From NCBI GenBank assembly GCA_017999985.1, contig JAGNKU010000003.1, forward strand, positions 186,001 through 250,000: a stretch of DNA of 64,000 nucleotides, written 5' to 3'. Below, piece after piece: positions 34,141 to 42,986 of the stretch (its first letter is position 1; every line of letters begins with the position of its first letter). The position numbers and the translations under genes are program-made. The notes under the pieces were generated by a model that was given only the letters and a program-made list of their open reading frames with translations, did not search any database and was not told the origin of the DNA. Source of the DNA: Phycisphaerae bacterium (GTDB lineage Bacteria; Planctomycetota; Phycisphaerae; UBA1845; Fen-1342).

Positions 34141-36543
34141 GTGAGTACTACGACCCGGTCGCGGGCGACGCAGCCGACGCCGCCCCCCAGCACCGCCCCC
34201 ACGGCAGGCCCGACGAGCCGTGTCGAGCAGGTCGCGCTCGAACGCAGCGGTTACGAGTTCATCTACGGTCCGGAGGAGAAGATCCCGTCCATTGTCGTGC
34301 CGAATTTCCCGGCGCTGGGGCGGCTGACGGCGGTGCGCTTCCTCGAATGGGTGCAGGACAATCCGGAGGGCGTCATCTCGCTGCCCACCGGCAAGACCCC
34401 GGAATATTTCATCAAGTTCGTGCAGTACTACCTGCGCACATGGACCCGCAAGGAGACGGCCGCGGCGCTGGCCGACCTGGGGCTGGACACGACCCGCAAG
34501 CCGGACCTGTCGGGCCTGCGTTTCGTGCAGATCGACGAGTTCTACCCGATTGATACAAAGCAGCACAACAGCTTCTACTACTACGTCCACAAGTACTACA
34601 TCAAGGGCTTCGGGCTCAGCCGGGCGCGCGCGCTGCTGATCGACCCGCTGCACATCGGCCTGCCGAAGGGCATGACGCTGACCGACGTGTTCCCGGATCT
34701 GACCGTGGACCTGGCCCTGCGGATTCGCCGGCCCGCGACGCTGCTCGAACGCCGGCAGCAGGCTGTGCTCCGCGCGGTCGATGCGTTCTGCACGGAGTAC
34801 GAGCGTCGCATCCGCGAGCTGGGCGGGATCGGCTTCTTCCTCGGCGGAATCGGTCCCGATGGCCACATTGCCTTCAACATCCGCGGCTCGGACGTGTTCT
34901 CCACGACCCGCCTGCTCGACCCGAACTACGAAACCAAGGCCGCCGCCGCCACCGACCTCGGCGGCATGGAGGTGGCTCGCCACAAGAGCGTGATCACGAT
35001 CGGCCTGGCCACCATCACGCTGAACCGCAACGGCGTCGCGCTGATCATCGCGGCCGGGGAAGCCAAGGCGAAGATCGTCGCGAAGACCATCCACAGCGAG
35101 ATCTCGAACGAGTTCCCCGGCTCGGTCCTGGGCCTGCTGCCCAACGCGCGGTTCTACTTGACGACCGGGGCGGCCTGCCGGCTGTGCAACCGCATCCTCG
35201 TCGACCTGGTGCGGCGCGAGGGGGTGAGCGACGAGCAGAAACATCGCATCGTCATGGATCTGTCGCTGTCCACCGGCAAGCCGATCCGGCACCTGACCGA
35301 AGTCGACTTCCAGCAGGACCGCTTTGGCGCCGAGCTGCTGCGCAAGACGCAGCTCGACTGCCAGACGCTGAAGGAGCAGGCCGAGCGGCGCATCCTCGAG
35401 AACATCCACCGCGGCCACGCACCGGTGGAGAACAAGACGCTGCTGCACACGTCGCCGCACCACGACGACATCATCCTGGCATACCTGCCGTACGTCACGA
35501 ACGCGGTCCGGCGGCGCAGCACGAAGCACTGTTTCGCGTACCTGACGTCGGGCTTCAACGCGGTCACGAATGATTACATGCTGCACGCCGTGACGGACCT
35601 GCTGGAGCGGCTGGACGACGCCGAGTTCTGCACGCGTTTCCGGCCAGAGATCTTCGAGACGGACAGCGCCCTGGCGCGGCGGAGGGACACGTCGCACTAC
35701 TTCCAGGGGGTGGCGCGTTACCACGAGGAGATGAAGCAGGAGGCCGCGGCCCTGCGTCTGCTGCGCAACCTGACCGAAGTCTACGAGGATGACAACCTCG
35801 ACAACGTCAAGCAGCGTCTGCACGAGCTGATCAACTACTTCCGGACGCAGTACCCCGGCAAGAAGGACATGACGGTCGTGCAGCAGCTCAAGGGCCGGGT
35901 GCGCGAGTGGGAGTCGGACCTGAAGTGGGCCTACTACGGGTTCACCGGCGAGGCCGTGCGGCACCTGCGGCTGGGGTTCTACAAGGGCGACATCTTCACG
36001 GAAGTGCCCACCGTGGACCGCGACGTGATGCCGATCCGCGATCTGCTCATGGAGATCAACCCGGACATCATCACGGTGGCCTTCGATCCCGAGGGCAGCG
36101 GGCCCGACACCCACTACAAGGTCCTGCAGGCGGTCTCGCACGCCGCCCGGCTCTACGAGGAAGCGACCGGCCGGCACGATGTCCGCGTGCTCGGCTACCG
36201 CAACGTGTGGTTCACGTTCCACCCGGCGGAAGCCAACCTGTACGTGCCGACTTCGCTCACGCACATGAACGACCTGGAGGTGTGCTTCGACACCTGCTTC
36301 GCGACGCAGCGCACCGCGTCGTTCCCCAGCCACGAGTACGACGGCCCGTTCTCCAAGCTGGCCCGCCGAATCCAGGCCCGCCAGTTTGAGCAGGTCAAGA
36401 CGTTCCTGGGCGAGGACTTCTTCGTCTACAACGCCGACCACGGCCTGCGGGCCTGCTGCGGCATGGTCTACCTGCGCGAGATGGAACTGGCGGAGTTCTA
36501 CACGAAGTCGGCCGAGCTGAAGCAACTGGCCGAGGCGCTGTAG
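34141..36543 (+). CDS. NagB-like deaminase/isomerase fused to LmbE/PIG-L deacetylase domain
   Basis: About 800 residues from GTG 34141 (AGGAGA upstream; ATG 34024 would add 39 polar residues). The N-terminal half resembles glucosamine-6-phosphate deaminase / 6-phosphogluconolactonase: SLPTGKTPEYFIKF (phosphate loop), FVQIDEFYPI (catalytic aspartate region), GGIGPDGHIAFN and the histidine-rich end, with an enlarged insert. The second half is a PIG-L/LmbE deacetylase-like domain starting LLHTSPHHDDIILAYLPY (about residue 433; HHDD replaces the usual HPDD). NagB-LmbE fusions of this type are known in Bacteroidetes and planctomycetes as glucosamine-6-phosphate-deaminase-like proteins of unproven activity. 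Coupled deacetylation and deamination of an amino sugar is a plausible but untested idea. It ends 2 bp from the convergent PiT gene. Confidence 0.8.
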   Translation: MSTTTRSRATQPTPPPSTAPTAGPTSRVEQVALERSGYEFIYGPEEKIPSIVVPNFPALGRLTAVRFLEWVQDNPEGVISLPTGKTPEYFIKFVQYYLRTWTRKETAAALADLGLDTTRKPDLSGLRFVQIDEFYPIDTKQHNSFYYYVHKYYIKGFGLSRARALLIDPLHIGLPKGMTLTDVFPDLTVDLALRIRRPATLLERRQQAVLRAVDAFCTEYERRIRELGGIGFFLGGIGPDGHIAFNIRGSDVFSTTRLLDPNYETKAAAATDLGGMEVARHKSVITIGLATITLNRNGVALIIAAGEAKAKIVAKTIHSEISNEFPGSVLGLLPNARFYLTTGAACRLCNRILVDLVRREGVSDEQKHRIVMDLSLSTGKPIRHLTEVDFQQDRFGAELLRKTQLDCQTLKEQAERRILENIHRGHAPVENKTLLHTSPHHDDIILAYLPYVTNAVRRRSTKHCFAYLTSGFNAVTNDYMLHAVTDLLERLDDAEFCTRFRPEIFETDSALARRRDTSHYFQGVARYHEEMKQEAAALRLLRNLTEVYEDDNLDNVKQRLHELINYFRTQYPGKKDMTVVQQLKGRVREWESDLKWAYYGFTGEAVRHLRLGFYKGDIFTEVPTVDRDVMPIRDLLMEINPDIITVAFDPEGSGPDTHYKVLQAVSHAARLYEEATGRHDVRVLGYRNVWFTFHPAEANLYVPTSLTHMNDLEVCFDTCFATQRTASFPSHEYDGPFSKLARRIQARQFEQVKTFLGEDFFVYNADHGLRACCGMVYLREMELAEFYTKSAELKQLAEAL

Positions 36544-36545
36544 CG

Positions 36546-37592
36546 TCAGGCCCCCGCGCCCGCCGCGGCGGGCAGCAGTTGCACGATCCGCATGATCAGC
36601 CAGTACACGCCCGCGGCGATCGCCGCCGACACGGGCAGGGTGAGCACCCACGCCATGGCGATCTCATAGCCCACGCCCCAGCGCACGGCGGACAGCCGCC
36701 GGATCGCGCCGACGCCGAAGATCGAGCCGGTAATCGTGTGCGTGGTGCTGACGGGGATGCCGAAGTGCGAGAGCGCCAGGATCGTCACGCCGCCGCCGGT
36801 CTCGGCGCAGAACCCGTCTACCGGCGTCAGCCGCGTCACCCGGTTGCCCAGCGTGTGCACGACGCGCCAGCCGCCGAGGTAGGTGCCCAGGGCGATGGCC
36901 GCGTGACAACTGAGGATAATCCACCACGCTAACTTCCCGTCGGGAGTACCGTCGTGGGTCGCCCAGCTTTGCAGCGCCGGCACGCTGATCAGCAGCGCAA
37001 AGATGATGCCCATCGTTTTCTGCGCGTCGTTGAGCCCGTGGCTCAGGCTGTAGACGGCTGCCGAAAGCAGTTGGAGCACGCGGAAGGTGCGGTCGACCCC
37101 GCGGGGCGTGCGCCGCCGGCAGATCCACATCGTCGCCGTCATCAGCAGCGCCCCGAGCACCAGTCCGATGATCGGCGAAAACACGATGAACAGGGCGATG
37201 ATCCCGATCTGTCGCCAGACGAGCGCCGTGCTGCCGCCCCCCACGAGGGCGGCGCCGGCCAGCGCCCCAATCAGCGCGTGCGACACGCTGATCGGCAGAC
37301 CTTGCCAGGTGCAGACCACCGTCCAGAGGATTGCGGACAGCAGCGCGGCCAGGATGAGATGGGGCGAGACGATCTGCGGATCGATCAGACCCTTGCCGAT
37401 GGTCGCGGCCACGTGCGTTTCGAATCCGAACGCCGCGACGAAGTTGAAGAACGCCGCCCACAGCACCGCGGCGCGCGGCGAAAGCACGCGCGTGGCGACG
37501 ACCGTGGCGATCGAGTTGGCGGCGTCGTTCAGGCCGTTGCTGAAGTCGAACAGCAGGGCGACGGCGATGATGCAGATGACGTAGATGGTCAT
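36546..37592 (-). CDS. pit: PiT-family inorganic phosphate transporter
   Basis: About 348 residues with ~9-10 transmembrane helices. It carries the PiT family signature near each half: DFSNGLNDAANSIATVVATR (about 16-35) and, in the second half, SHGLNDAQKTMGIIFALLI with GFCAETGGGVTI. The PiT signature motif GANDVANA is matched by GLNDAANS and by a duplicated copy, as expected. It imports phosphate (usually as metal phosphate) with protons across the cytoplasmic membrane. It lies 13 bp after its upstream partner, a DUF47 PhoU-like protein, on the same strand: a standard pit operon. Confidence 0.92.
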   Translation of the reverse strand: MTIYVICIIAVALLFDFSNGLNDAANSIATVVATRVLSPRAAVLWAAFFNFVAAFGFETHVAATIGKGLIDPQIVSPHLILAALLSAILWTVVCTWQGLPISVSHALIGALAGAALVGGGSTALVWRQIGIIALFIVFSPIIGLVLGALLMTATMWICRRRTPRGVDRTFRVLQLLSAAVYSLSHGLNDAQKTMGIIFALLISVPALQSWATHDGTPDGKLAWWIILSCHAAIALGTYLGGWRVVHTLGNRVTRLTPVDGFCAETGGGVTILALSHFGIPVSTTHTITGSIFGVGAIRRLSAVRWGVGYEIAMAWVLTLPVSAAIAAGVYWLIMRIVQLLPAAAGAGA

Positions 37593-37605
37593 GGGCGCCG
37601 GCGGG

Positions 37606-38229
37606 TCAGGCGTTCTTGAGCAGGATGCCGTGGATCACGTTGGCGATGTCCTCGCAGCGGTCGATGGCCCGTTCAGTGAGGTCGTAGATCTCTTTCCACT
37701 TCAGCACCAGCAAGGGGTCGCCACCGCGTTCGAACAGGTCCGCCAGGGCTGCGTGGTTATTGTCGTCGCCCACGTTTTCCAGGAAGTGGATCTCGACCAG
37801 CTCCTCGTGCAGGCCGTTGGGCTTCTTCAGGTTGCGGAGCCGGCCGACGGCCTGCTGCACCAGGCGGGTGGCTTTGACCAGGACTTCGGTCTGCTTGGCC
37901 AGCCACGGCGTCGGCTCCGGGATGCGATAGAGCGTTAGCCGCTTCGCCGCCGCGTCGATCTCGTCAATCACGTCGTCCATCCGCAGGATCAGCGTCTCGA
38001 TGTCCTCGCGGTCGAAGGGCGTGATGAACGTCTGGTCGAGCCGGTCGAAGGTCCGGTGCGCGACTTCGTCGCCGTCGTGCTCGAGCTGCCGAATGCGGGC
38101 CACGTGATCCGTGCGGTGCTCCCAGTCGGTCGCGAGGGCGGCGTACGCCTCGGCGGCCCGGACGATGATCCCAGCGCCCTTCTCGAACTGATCGAAAAAC
38201 GTCCGATCGCGGGGGATGATACTGAACAT
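37606..38229 (-). CDS. DUF47 (PhoU-like) protein, probable Pit accessory regulator
   Basis: About 207 residues, all helical. It has the DUF47 landmarks: PRDRTFFDQFEKGAGII, IRQLEHDGDEVAHRTFDRL, FITPFDREDIETLILRMDDVID, and a final YDLTERAIDRCEDIANVIHGI. DUF47 proteins pair with PiT transporters and are thought to modulate phosphate uptake, in the manner of PhoU. Start ATG at 38227-38229 with GGAGGAG upstream. The gene sits immediately upstream of pit, and an IS256-family element lies 104 bp upstream, so the insertion may affect the operon's promoter. Confidence 0.9.
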   Translation of the reverse strand: MFSIIPRDRTFFDQFEKGAGIIVRAAEAYAALATDWEHRTDHVARIRQLEHDGDEVAHRTFDRLDQTFITPFDREDIETLILRMDDVIDEIDAAAKRLTLYRIPEPTPWLAKQTEVLVKATRLVQQAVGRLRNLKKPNGLHEELVEIHFLENVGDDNNHAALADLFERGGDPLLVLKWKEIYDLTERAIDRCEDIANVIHGILLKNA

Positions 38230-38332
38230 CGGGTCTCCTCCGGATCCTGCGCCGTTATCCACCTTCCCGAAAGCGCGCGTATCCTAGAGGCGTCGCCCGG
38301 GCTCGCCAAGGGCCTGCGCGGGAGTTCTGCCC

Positions 38333-38342
38333 CGCCGGCCAG
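38333..38342 (+). repeat. Left target-site direct repeat of the IS element
   Basis: CGCCGGCCAG lies directly against the left terminal repeat and is repeated exactly at 39729-39738 on the other side. IS256-family elements usually duplicate 8-9 bp; the tenth base may be coincidence. Confidence 0.75.
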
Positions 38343-39728
38343 GTAACGTCAAGTCTTGTGTGTAATGGTTGGCGGTCAAGGAGCGTACCTCAGGCCACGT
38401 GACGCTTTTTGCGGAAGGCCGGGCAGATACGGGCGGCGTACTTGCGATTGAAGTACGCCACCAGCCCATACATGATCCGCTCAATACTCGCATCATTGAC
38501 GAACGTCCCGATCGAACGCGTCCGCCGCCGCACCTCCCGGAACGTTCGCTCGATCGGGTTCGTCGTCCGCACCATCCGCCGATGCGCCGCCGGCAGGTCG
38601 AACACCGCCAACAGCTCCGGCAGGTCGCGCTCCACGCAGCGCACCGCCGCGGGATAGCGGGCCTGCCAACGGCGACCCCAGGCCGTGTAGGCCGCCAAGG
38701 CCGCACGCCGGTTCGGGGCGCTGTACACGGCCCGCAAGCCCTGTAAGACTTCCTCCTGATCACCCCGCCGCACTTGGTTGGCCACGTTCTGCATCTTGTG
38801 GAACCAGCAGCGTTGCCGCGCCACGTGCGGGTAGACCAGCTCCACCGCCGCCTGCACGCCGCCACCGCCGTCGGTGGTAATCAGACTCAGCGACTGGCCC
38901 TGCAACCCCCGCCGGTACAGGCCCTGCAGAAAAGATTCCCAGGCCCGCGTGGTCTCGCCGTTGGCGACCCGGAAGTCGACGATCTCCTTATGCCCGTCGA
39001 CCGTCACGCCCAGGGCCACCCGCAGCACACGTTTGCGGCTGCGCCGCAGGCCGGTTTGAAACAAGCGCGGCGTGCCACGGGCCTTCAGGTGAATGCCGTC
39101 CAACAGCAGATAGCGATAACGATCCGCCAGCGGTCGCAGGTGATAGGCCCGCACGTCGGCGTCCAGACGCTTGGCAATCCGGCTGACCTGGCCGGCCGAG
39201 ACGGGCAGGTCCAGGATCTGGTCGAGCAGCTCACCGACACGGCGGGTGCTAACGCCGGCCAGCAGCATGTCGAGCGCCGACTGGCTGAGCGCCGCGTCGT
39301 GCCCAGCCAGGCGTTGGAACATGTGGGCGGTCAGGCCCGGGTCCCGGCAGCGGGGCACGCGGAGGTTTTCCAGCGGTCCCAACGTGGTGGCCCAGCGTTT
39401 GCGGCGGTAGTAGCCATTGCGGGACGTCTGGCGGTCGGGCGCGGGCTGATGCCAGGCGACTTCGACCCACTGGTCGCGCCAGGCCTCCAGCGTGCCCTCC
39501 AGGAGGGTTTTGAGCAGTTGCCGGCCATGGCGGGCCAGGTCGCCCCAGAATTCTTCGGGCTCCTTGACCAACGACCACAGGTTGGGCACGGTAGTGCGAA
39601 CCTGATCCAAGTCGGCTTCCACGAATCTCATGGGCGTGTCCTCCTTGCTCGTTCCAATCTCAACCTGAGCCGGAGGATACGCTCTTCTTTTCCGCCGAAC
39701 AGAGATTACACACGACAGGATACGTCAC
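38343..39728 (-). mobile_element. IS256-family insertion sequence, complete
   Basis: A 1386-bp element with 24-bp imperfect terminal inverted repeats at 38343-38366 (GTAACGTCAAGTCTTGTG and on) and 39705-39728 (inner end ATTACACACGAC, outer end GTGACG on the other strand); 17 of 24 positions match. It contains a single intact transposase and is flanked by identical 10-bp direct repeats. It lies between the 5' end of the phosphate operon and the Gfo/Idh/MocA gene, disrupting neither. The intact reading frame and matching target repeats suggest recent insertion. Confidence 0.88.
38390..39631 (-). CDS. IS256-family (mutator-type) transposase
   Basis: About 413 residues, full length. The family DDE triad is visible: YLLLDGIHLK (Asp178), LITTDGGGGVQ (Asp254) and TTNPIERTFREVRRR (Glu361). 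The CWFHKMQNV segment at about 275-283, shared by the family, lies between the second Asp and the Glu. The reading frame is intact, so it is likely active. Strong ribosome-binding site AAGGAGGA seven bases before the ATG at 39629-39631. Transcribed opposite to the downstream Gfo/Idh/MocA gene. Confidence 0.92.
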   Translation of the reverse strand: MRFVEADLDQVRTTVPNLWSLVKEPEEFWGDLARHGRQLLKTLLEGTLEAWRDQWVEVAWHQPAPDRQTSRNGYYRRKRWATTLGPLENLRVPRCRDPGLTAHMFQRLAGHDAALSQSALDMLLAGVSTRRVGELLDQILDLPVSAGQVSRIAKRLDADVRAYHLRPLADRYRYLLLDGIHLKARGTPRLFQTGLRRSRKRVLRVALGVTVDGHKEIVDFRVANGETTRAWESFLQGLYRRGLQGQSLSLITTDGGGGVQAAVELVYPHVARQRCWFHKMQNVANQVRRGDQEEVLQGLRAVYSAPNRRAALAAYTAWGRRWQARYPAAVRCVERDLPELLAVFDLPAAHRRMVRTTNPIERTFREVRRRTRSIGTFVNDASIERIMYGLVAYFNRKYAARICPAFRKKRHVA

Positions 39729-39738
39729 CGCCGGCCAG
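39729..39738 (+). repeat. Right target-site direct repeat of the IS element
   Basis: An exact copy of the left repeat at 38333-38342. Just beyond it a palindrome GACAATTGTC (39768-39777) lies upstream of the next gene and may be an operator. Confidence 0.75.
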
Positions 39739-39847
39739 CGGCCGTTGCAGAGCGTCCCGCCGTATGCGACAATTGTCCAATCGCGCGCGGTTCGCGCGAG
39801 TGCATCACCGGCCCGGCGGGCGGCGCCCGCACAGTGAGATTGACATC

Positions 39848-41284
39848 ATGAGCAACCCAACCCCTGCACGTAATGAGACCACCCGTCGCACGTTCATCAA
39901 GGGCGCGCTGAGTGCCGGCGCCGCGTTCGCCGCCGCCGGCCCACTCGGCTGTGCCCAGACCGGAACCACCCCGCAGGTGGAACCGACGCCGGCCCCCGCG
40001 GAGCCCGGCCAGCCCAAGCCCGTGGTGCACCAGCCCAAGTCCGCCACGCCCTACAACCAGATCAACGTCGCGTTCATCGGCACCGGCGGGATCGGCAAGA
40101 TGCATCTCGAGCATGCCGCCGAGCTGGGCTTCGGCTGCCAGTGCTTCTGCGACGTCGATACTGCGCAGCACGCGACTGCCGCCGAGATGTACCCGCACGC
40201 TCGGCGCTACCAGGACTACCGCGAGATGTTCGACAAGGAAGCGAAGAACATCGACGCGGTGATGATCGGCACGCCGGACCACCATCACTACCCGGCGACG
40301 ATCATTGCCATGCAGCTTGGCAAGCACGTCTACACGCAGAAGCCGCTGACGCACACGCCGTGGGAGGCCCGGCAACTGACCGAGGCGGCGAAGAAGTACA
40401 AGGTCGTCACGCAGATGGGCAACCAGGGGCACGCGATGGAGGGCTGGCGGCTGGTGTACGAGTGGATCCGCAGCGGCGCGCTCGGCCAGATCCGCGAAGT
40501 GCACACCTGGACCGACCGGCCCATCTGGCCGCAGGGGATGGAACGGCCCGAGGGCTCGGACCCGATTCCCTCGACGCTGAACTGGGACATCTGGCTCGGC
40601 CCCGCCCCGGAGCGCCCCTTCAAGAAGGACGTGTATCACCGGTTCGCCTGGCGCGGCTGGTGGGATTTCGGTGCCGGCGCCCTCGGCGACATGGCCTGCC
40701 ACACGATGGACGGCGTCTTCTGGGCCCTCGATCCCGGCTACCCGACCTCGGTCGAGCCGATCGCGGCCACGCCCATCACGGCGGACGCCTTTCCGAAGAG
40801 CGCGGTGATCAAGTGGGAGTACCCGGCCAAGGGTGACCGGGCGGCGTTCGTCTCGTACTGGTACGATGGCGGCCTCATGCCCCCGTTCCCGCCGGAGTTG
40901 GAAATCGGGCGTAAGATGAGCCCGACGGGCAACCTGTTCCTGGGCACGAAGGCGTCCATGCTGGTGCAGGGCGACTACGGCGACAGCCCGCGGATTATCC
41001 CGGAAGCGAAGATGAAGGAGATCGGCAAGCCGGCGCAGCTGCTCGAGCGCTCGCCGGGGCAGATCCAGGAGTGGATCATGGCGGTGGCGGGCGAGAAGCC
41101 GCAGGACTTCACGAAGTCGAACTTCGGCTACGCGGGTCCGTTCACCGAGAGCATTCTGCTGGGGAACATCGCGTTGCGTGTCGGCCGGCGACTGGAATGG
41201 GACGGCGCGAACATGAAGTTCACGAACGTGCCGGAAGCGAACCAGTTTGTAAGCAAGGAATACCGGTCCGGCTGGAAGTTCTAG
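39848..41284 (+). CDS. Tat-exported Gfo/Idh/MocA family oxidoreductase
   Basis: About 478 residues. A twin-arginine signal RRTFIKG (Arg13-Arg14) is followed by a hydrophobic stretch and LGC, a possible lipobox. The mature part begins with a Rossmann fold: NVAFIGTGGIGKMHLEHA, then MIGTPDHHHYPATI, and the family catalytic-lysine region HVYTQKPLTHTPWEA (Lys in QKPLTH). The C-terminal domain has WDFGAGALGDMACHTMDGVFW, the layout of the secreted sugar-related oxidoreductases so abundant in planctomycetes. NAD(P)-dependent sugar or inositol oxidation is the family role, with the cofactor presumably loaded before Tat export. Substrate unknown. The start is ATG 39848. It follows the IS element and stands alone. 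Confidence 0.88.
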   Translation: MSNPTPARNETTRRTFIKGALSAGAAFAAAGPLGCAQTGTTPQVEPTPAPAEPGQPKPVVHQPKSATPYNQINVAFIGTGGIGKMHLEHAAELGFGCQCFCDVDTAQHATAAEMYPHARRYQDYREMFDKEAKNIDAVMIGTPDHHHYPATIIAMQLGKHVYTQKPLTHTPWEARQLTEAAKKYKVVTQMGNQGHAMEGWRLVYEWIRSGALGQIREVHTWTDRPIWPQGMERPEGSDPIPSTLNWDIWLGPAPERPFKKDVYHRFAWRGWWDFGAGALGDMACHTMDGVFWALDPGYPTSVEPIAATPITADAFPKSAVIKWEYPAKGDRAAFVSYWYDGGLMPPFPPELEIGRKMSPTGNLFLGTKASMLVQGDYGDSPRIIPEAKMKEIGKPAQLLERSPGQIQEWIMAVAGEKPQDFTKSNFGYAGPFTESILLGNIALRVGRRLEWDGANMKFTNVPEANQFVSKEYRSGWKF

Positions 41285-41364
41285 GAAGCCCGGACGGTAC
41301 CCGTTGCGGCAATGGCAGACGATGTGGCCGCGCTTGGATGGCCGGGGTCGCCTTGTCTCTGTAG

Positions 41365-42075
41365 CTACGCCGGCGGACGCTCGCCCATCGGCCCGCAGAA
41401 CGCGTAGCCTTCGTCCGCGACCGCCTGGATGTAGCCGGCCGCCGGGCCCATCTTCCGCCGCAGGCCCTCGACGTGGCCCGCGATGCTGCACTCGCTGGGT
41501 GGCGGCTGCTTGCCGTAGACGACCGACTGCAACTGGTCGCAAGCCAGCACATGCCCGCGGGCCGCGATCAAAGTTGCCAGGATCTTGTACTCCGTCGTCG
41601 TCAGCTTCACCGGCGTCTTGTCGACGTAGACCTGCGGCTGGCGGCGATCCAGCATGATCGTTGCCGTCGCGGGCGCCTCGCCATGCTGCTCGAGCACTTC
41701 CTGCCGGCGGAGCTGGGCCGCGATCCGGGCCAGGAGCAGCTTGGTTGAGAACGGCTTGGCGATGTAATCATCGGCCCCCAGCGCCAGCCCGACCAGTTCG
41801 TCACTTTCCTCCGCTTTGCCGGTCAGCATGATCACCGGGATGGCCCGGGTGCGGGGGTCAGCCTTCAGGCGGCGGACCACCTCGTCGCCGGTCATGCCCG
41901 GCAGTACGCGGTCGAGGAGTATGAGGCTCGGCGCATGCTCGCGGATGCTGGCCAGCGCCTTCTCCCCACTGATCACGACCTGGCAGTAGTAACCCTCGCG
42001 CTCCAGATGCTTCTGCAGCACGTCCCCCACGCCCGCGTCGTCCTCGACGACGAGTATGAATTGTCCGGCTGACAT
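41365..42075 (-). CDS. OmpR/PhoB-type response regulator
   Basis: About 236 residues. The receiver domain (1-120) has the acidic pocket EDD (11-13), phosphoacceptor Asp55 in LILLDRVLPGMTG, Thr85 and Lys107 (AKPFS), so it is phosphorylation-competent by sequence. A winged-helix DNA-binding domain (about 135-230) follows: VKLTTTEYKILATLIAARG, CSIAGHVEGLRRKMG and IQAVADEGYAF. It should regulate transcription on phosphorylation. No histidine kinase lies beside it, so it is an orphan. It is convergent with the Gfo/Idh/MocA gene; the 80 bp between them show nothing notable. Confidence 0.88.
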   Translation of the reverse strand: MSAGQFILVVEDDAGVGDVLQKHLEREGYYCQVVISGEKALASIREHAPSLILLDRVLPGMTGDEVVRRLKADPRTRAIPVIMLTGKAEESDELVGLALGADDYIAKPFSTKLLLARIAAQLRRQEVLEQHGEAPATATIMLDRRQPQVYVDKTPVKLTTTEYKILATLIAARGHVLACDQLQSVVYGKQPPPSECSIAGHVEGLRRKMGPAAGYIQAVADEGYAFCGPMGERPPA

Positions 42076-42244
42076 ATGCGTCTCCCAAACCCTGTCAGCG
42101 CAGATGGAAGCCGCCTGAAACCAAACCGCATTCGCTGGCTTATTCTATCGACGTCCGAGCGGGGCAAGTTAGGTTGGAAACCGCTCCCAGCCAGAAATGC
42201 CCCCGCCGGTGGGCGGCGCGCGCACGGACCAGACGCGCCCAATC

Positions 42245-42859
42245 CTAAAACGCCACGCCGCCGGCCCGCAACAGCCACAGCGCCGCCCCGGTCGACAGCG
42301 GCACCGTCAGGTTGTCGTTCATTTCGAGGCGCCCCACTCGCAGCGATGGCACAGCCTCGGCCAGCGTGCCGACCAGCGCGACGAACAGACCCCACGCCCC
42401 GATGCCCGGGGTACGCAGCCACACGATGGCCAACGCCGTCACGAAGAACGCGCCGCTGCCGGCGAAGCTCTTGCCCAGGAAGCGCCGCCGGCCGAAGTGC
42501 AGGCCGATGAGCGAGGCGGCGGAGTCGGAGATGGCCTGGATCAGCAGGGCGGTGATGGCGTCGGTTTTCGGAAACAGGGCGACGGCGAGAAGCGCCCCGA
42601 CGAGCACGTAGGTGGCGCCGGTCACGCGATGCCACTCGCTTGCCCGCACCATGAACCCCACATATTGGCGGAAGAACTTTCGAAACGGGGGGCTCAGGTA
42701 GCGCGCGGCCTCGACGAGAATCGCGAACGTCACGCAGCCGACCAGCAGGCGGAGCATGAACGGGCGCTGGACGAACATGTAGAACACGGGCAGGGCGGCG
42801 GCGAGCACGTGGAGCACCTTGCGGCTGATCTCCGCGCGCTGCCCGGGTACATACCGCAT
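42245..42859 (-). CDS. Membrane protein of the dolichol/polyprenol kinase - cytidylyltransferase type
   Basis: About 204 residues, with about six hydrophobic helices. It opens RAEISRKVLHVLAAALPVF. KVLH plus the later SDSAASLIGLHFGRRRFLGKSFAGSGAFFV is characteristic of phosphatidate cytidylyltransferase/SEC59-like (dolichol and diacylglycerol kinase-like) membrane proteins; the SDSAASLIG and GKSFAGS segments match those nucleotide-binding blocks. Possible role: CTP-dependent phosphorylation of a lipid carrier in the membrane, which would fit glycan synthesis. Start is the ATG at 42857-42859. The 127-bp divergent gap toward the zinc-finger gene has ATAACG repeats (AT-rich), possibly a shared promoter. 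Confidence 0.65.
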   Translation of the reverse strand: MRYVPGQRAEISRKVLHVLAAALPVFYMFVQRPFMLRLLVGCVTFAILVEAARYLSPPFRKFFRQYVGFMVRASEWHRVTGATYVLVGALLAVALFPKTDAITALLIQAISDSAASLIGLHFGRRRFLGKSFAGSGAFFVTALAIVWLRTPGIGAWGLFVALVGTLAEAVPSLRVGRLEMNDNLTVPLSTGAALWLLRAGGVAF

Positions 42860-42986
42860 CCGAGACTCCCGAGGGTGTAGAAATAACGCCGGAGCATATA
42901 ACGGCAAAATCGCGCTCGCCAGAAGACGTTATGCGTATACCGGAGTATCCTGCTGGCGTCGTATGTCGGATGGCGGAGTTTTTCTG

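Noticed and set aside
33802-36651. Minus-strand reading frame of ~950 codons opposite the NagB-LmbE gene
   Set aside because: Only the plus strand shows NagB and LmbE motifs; the opposite frame is low-complexity Arg/Gln/His-rich.
39725-41542. Minus-strand frame of ~600 codons opposite the Gfo/Idh/MocA gene
   Set aside because: Plus strand carries Tat signal, Rossmann and catalytic motifs; opposite frame is a shadow.
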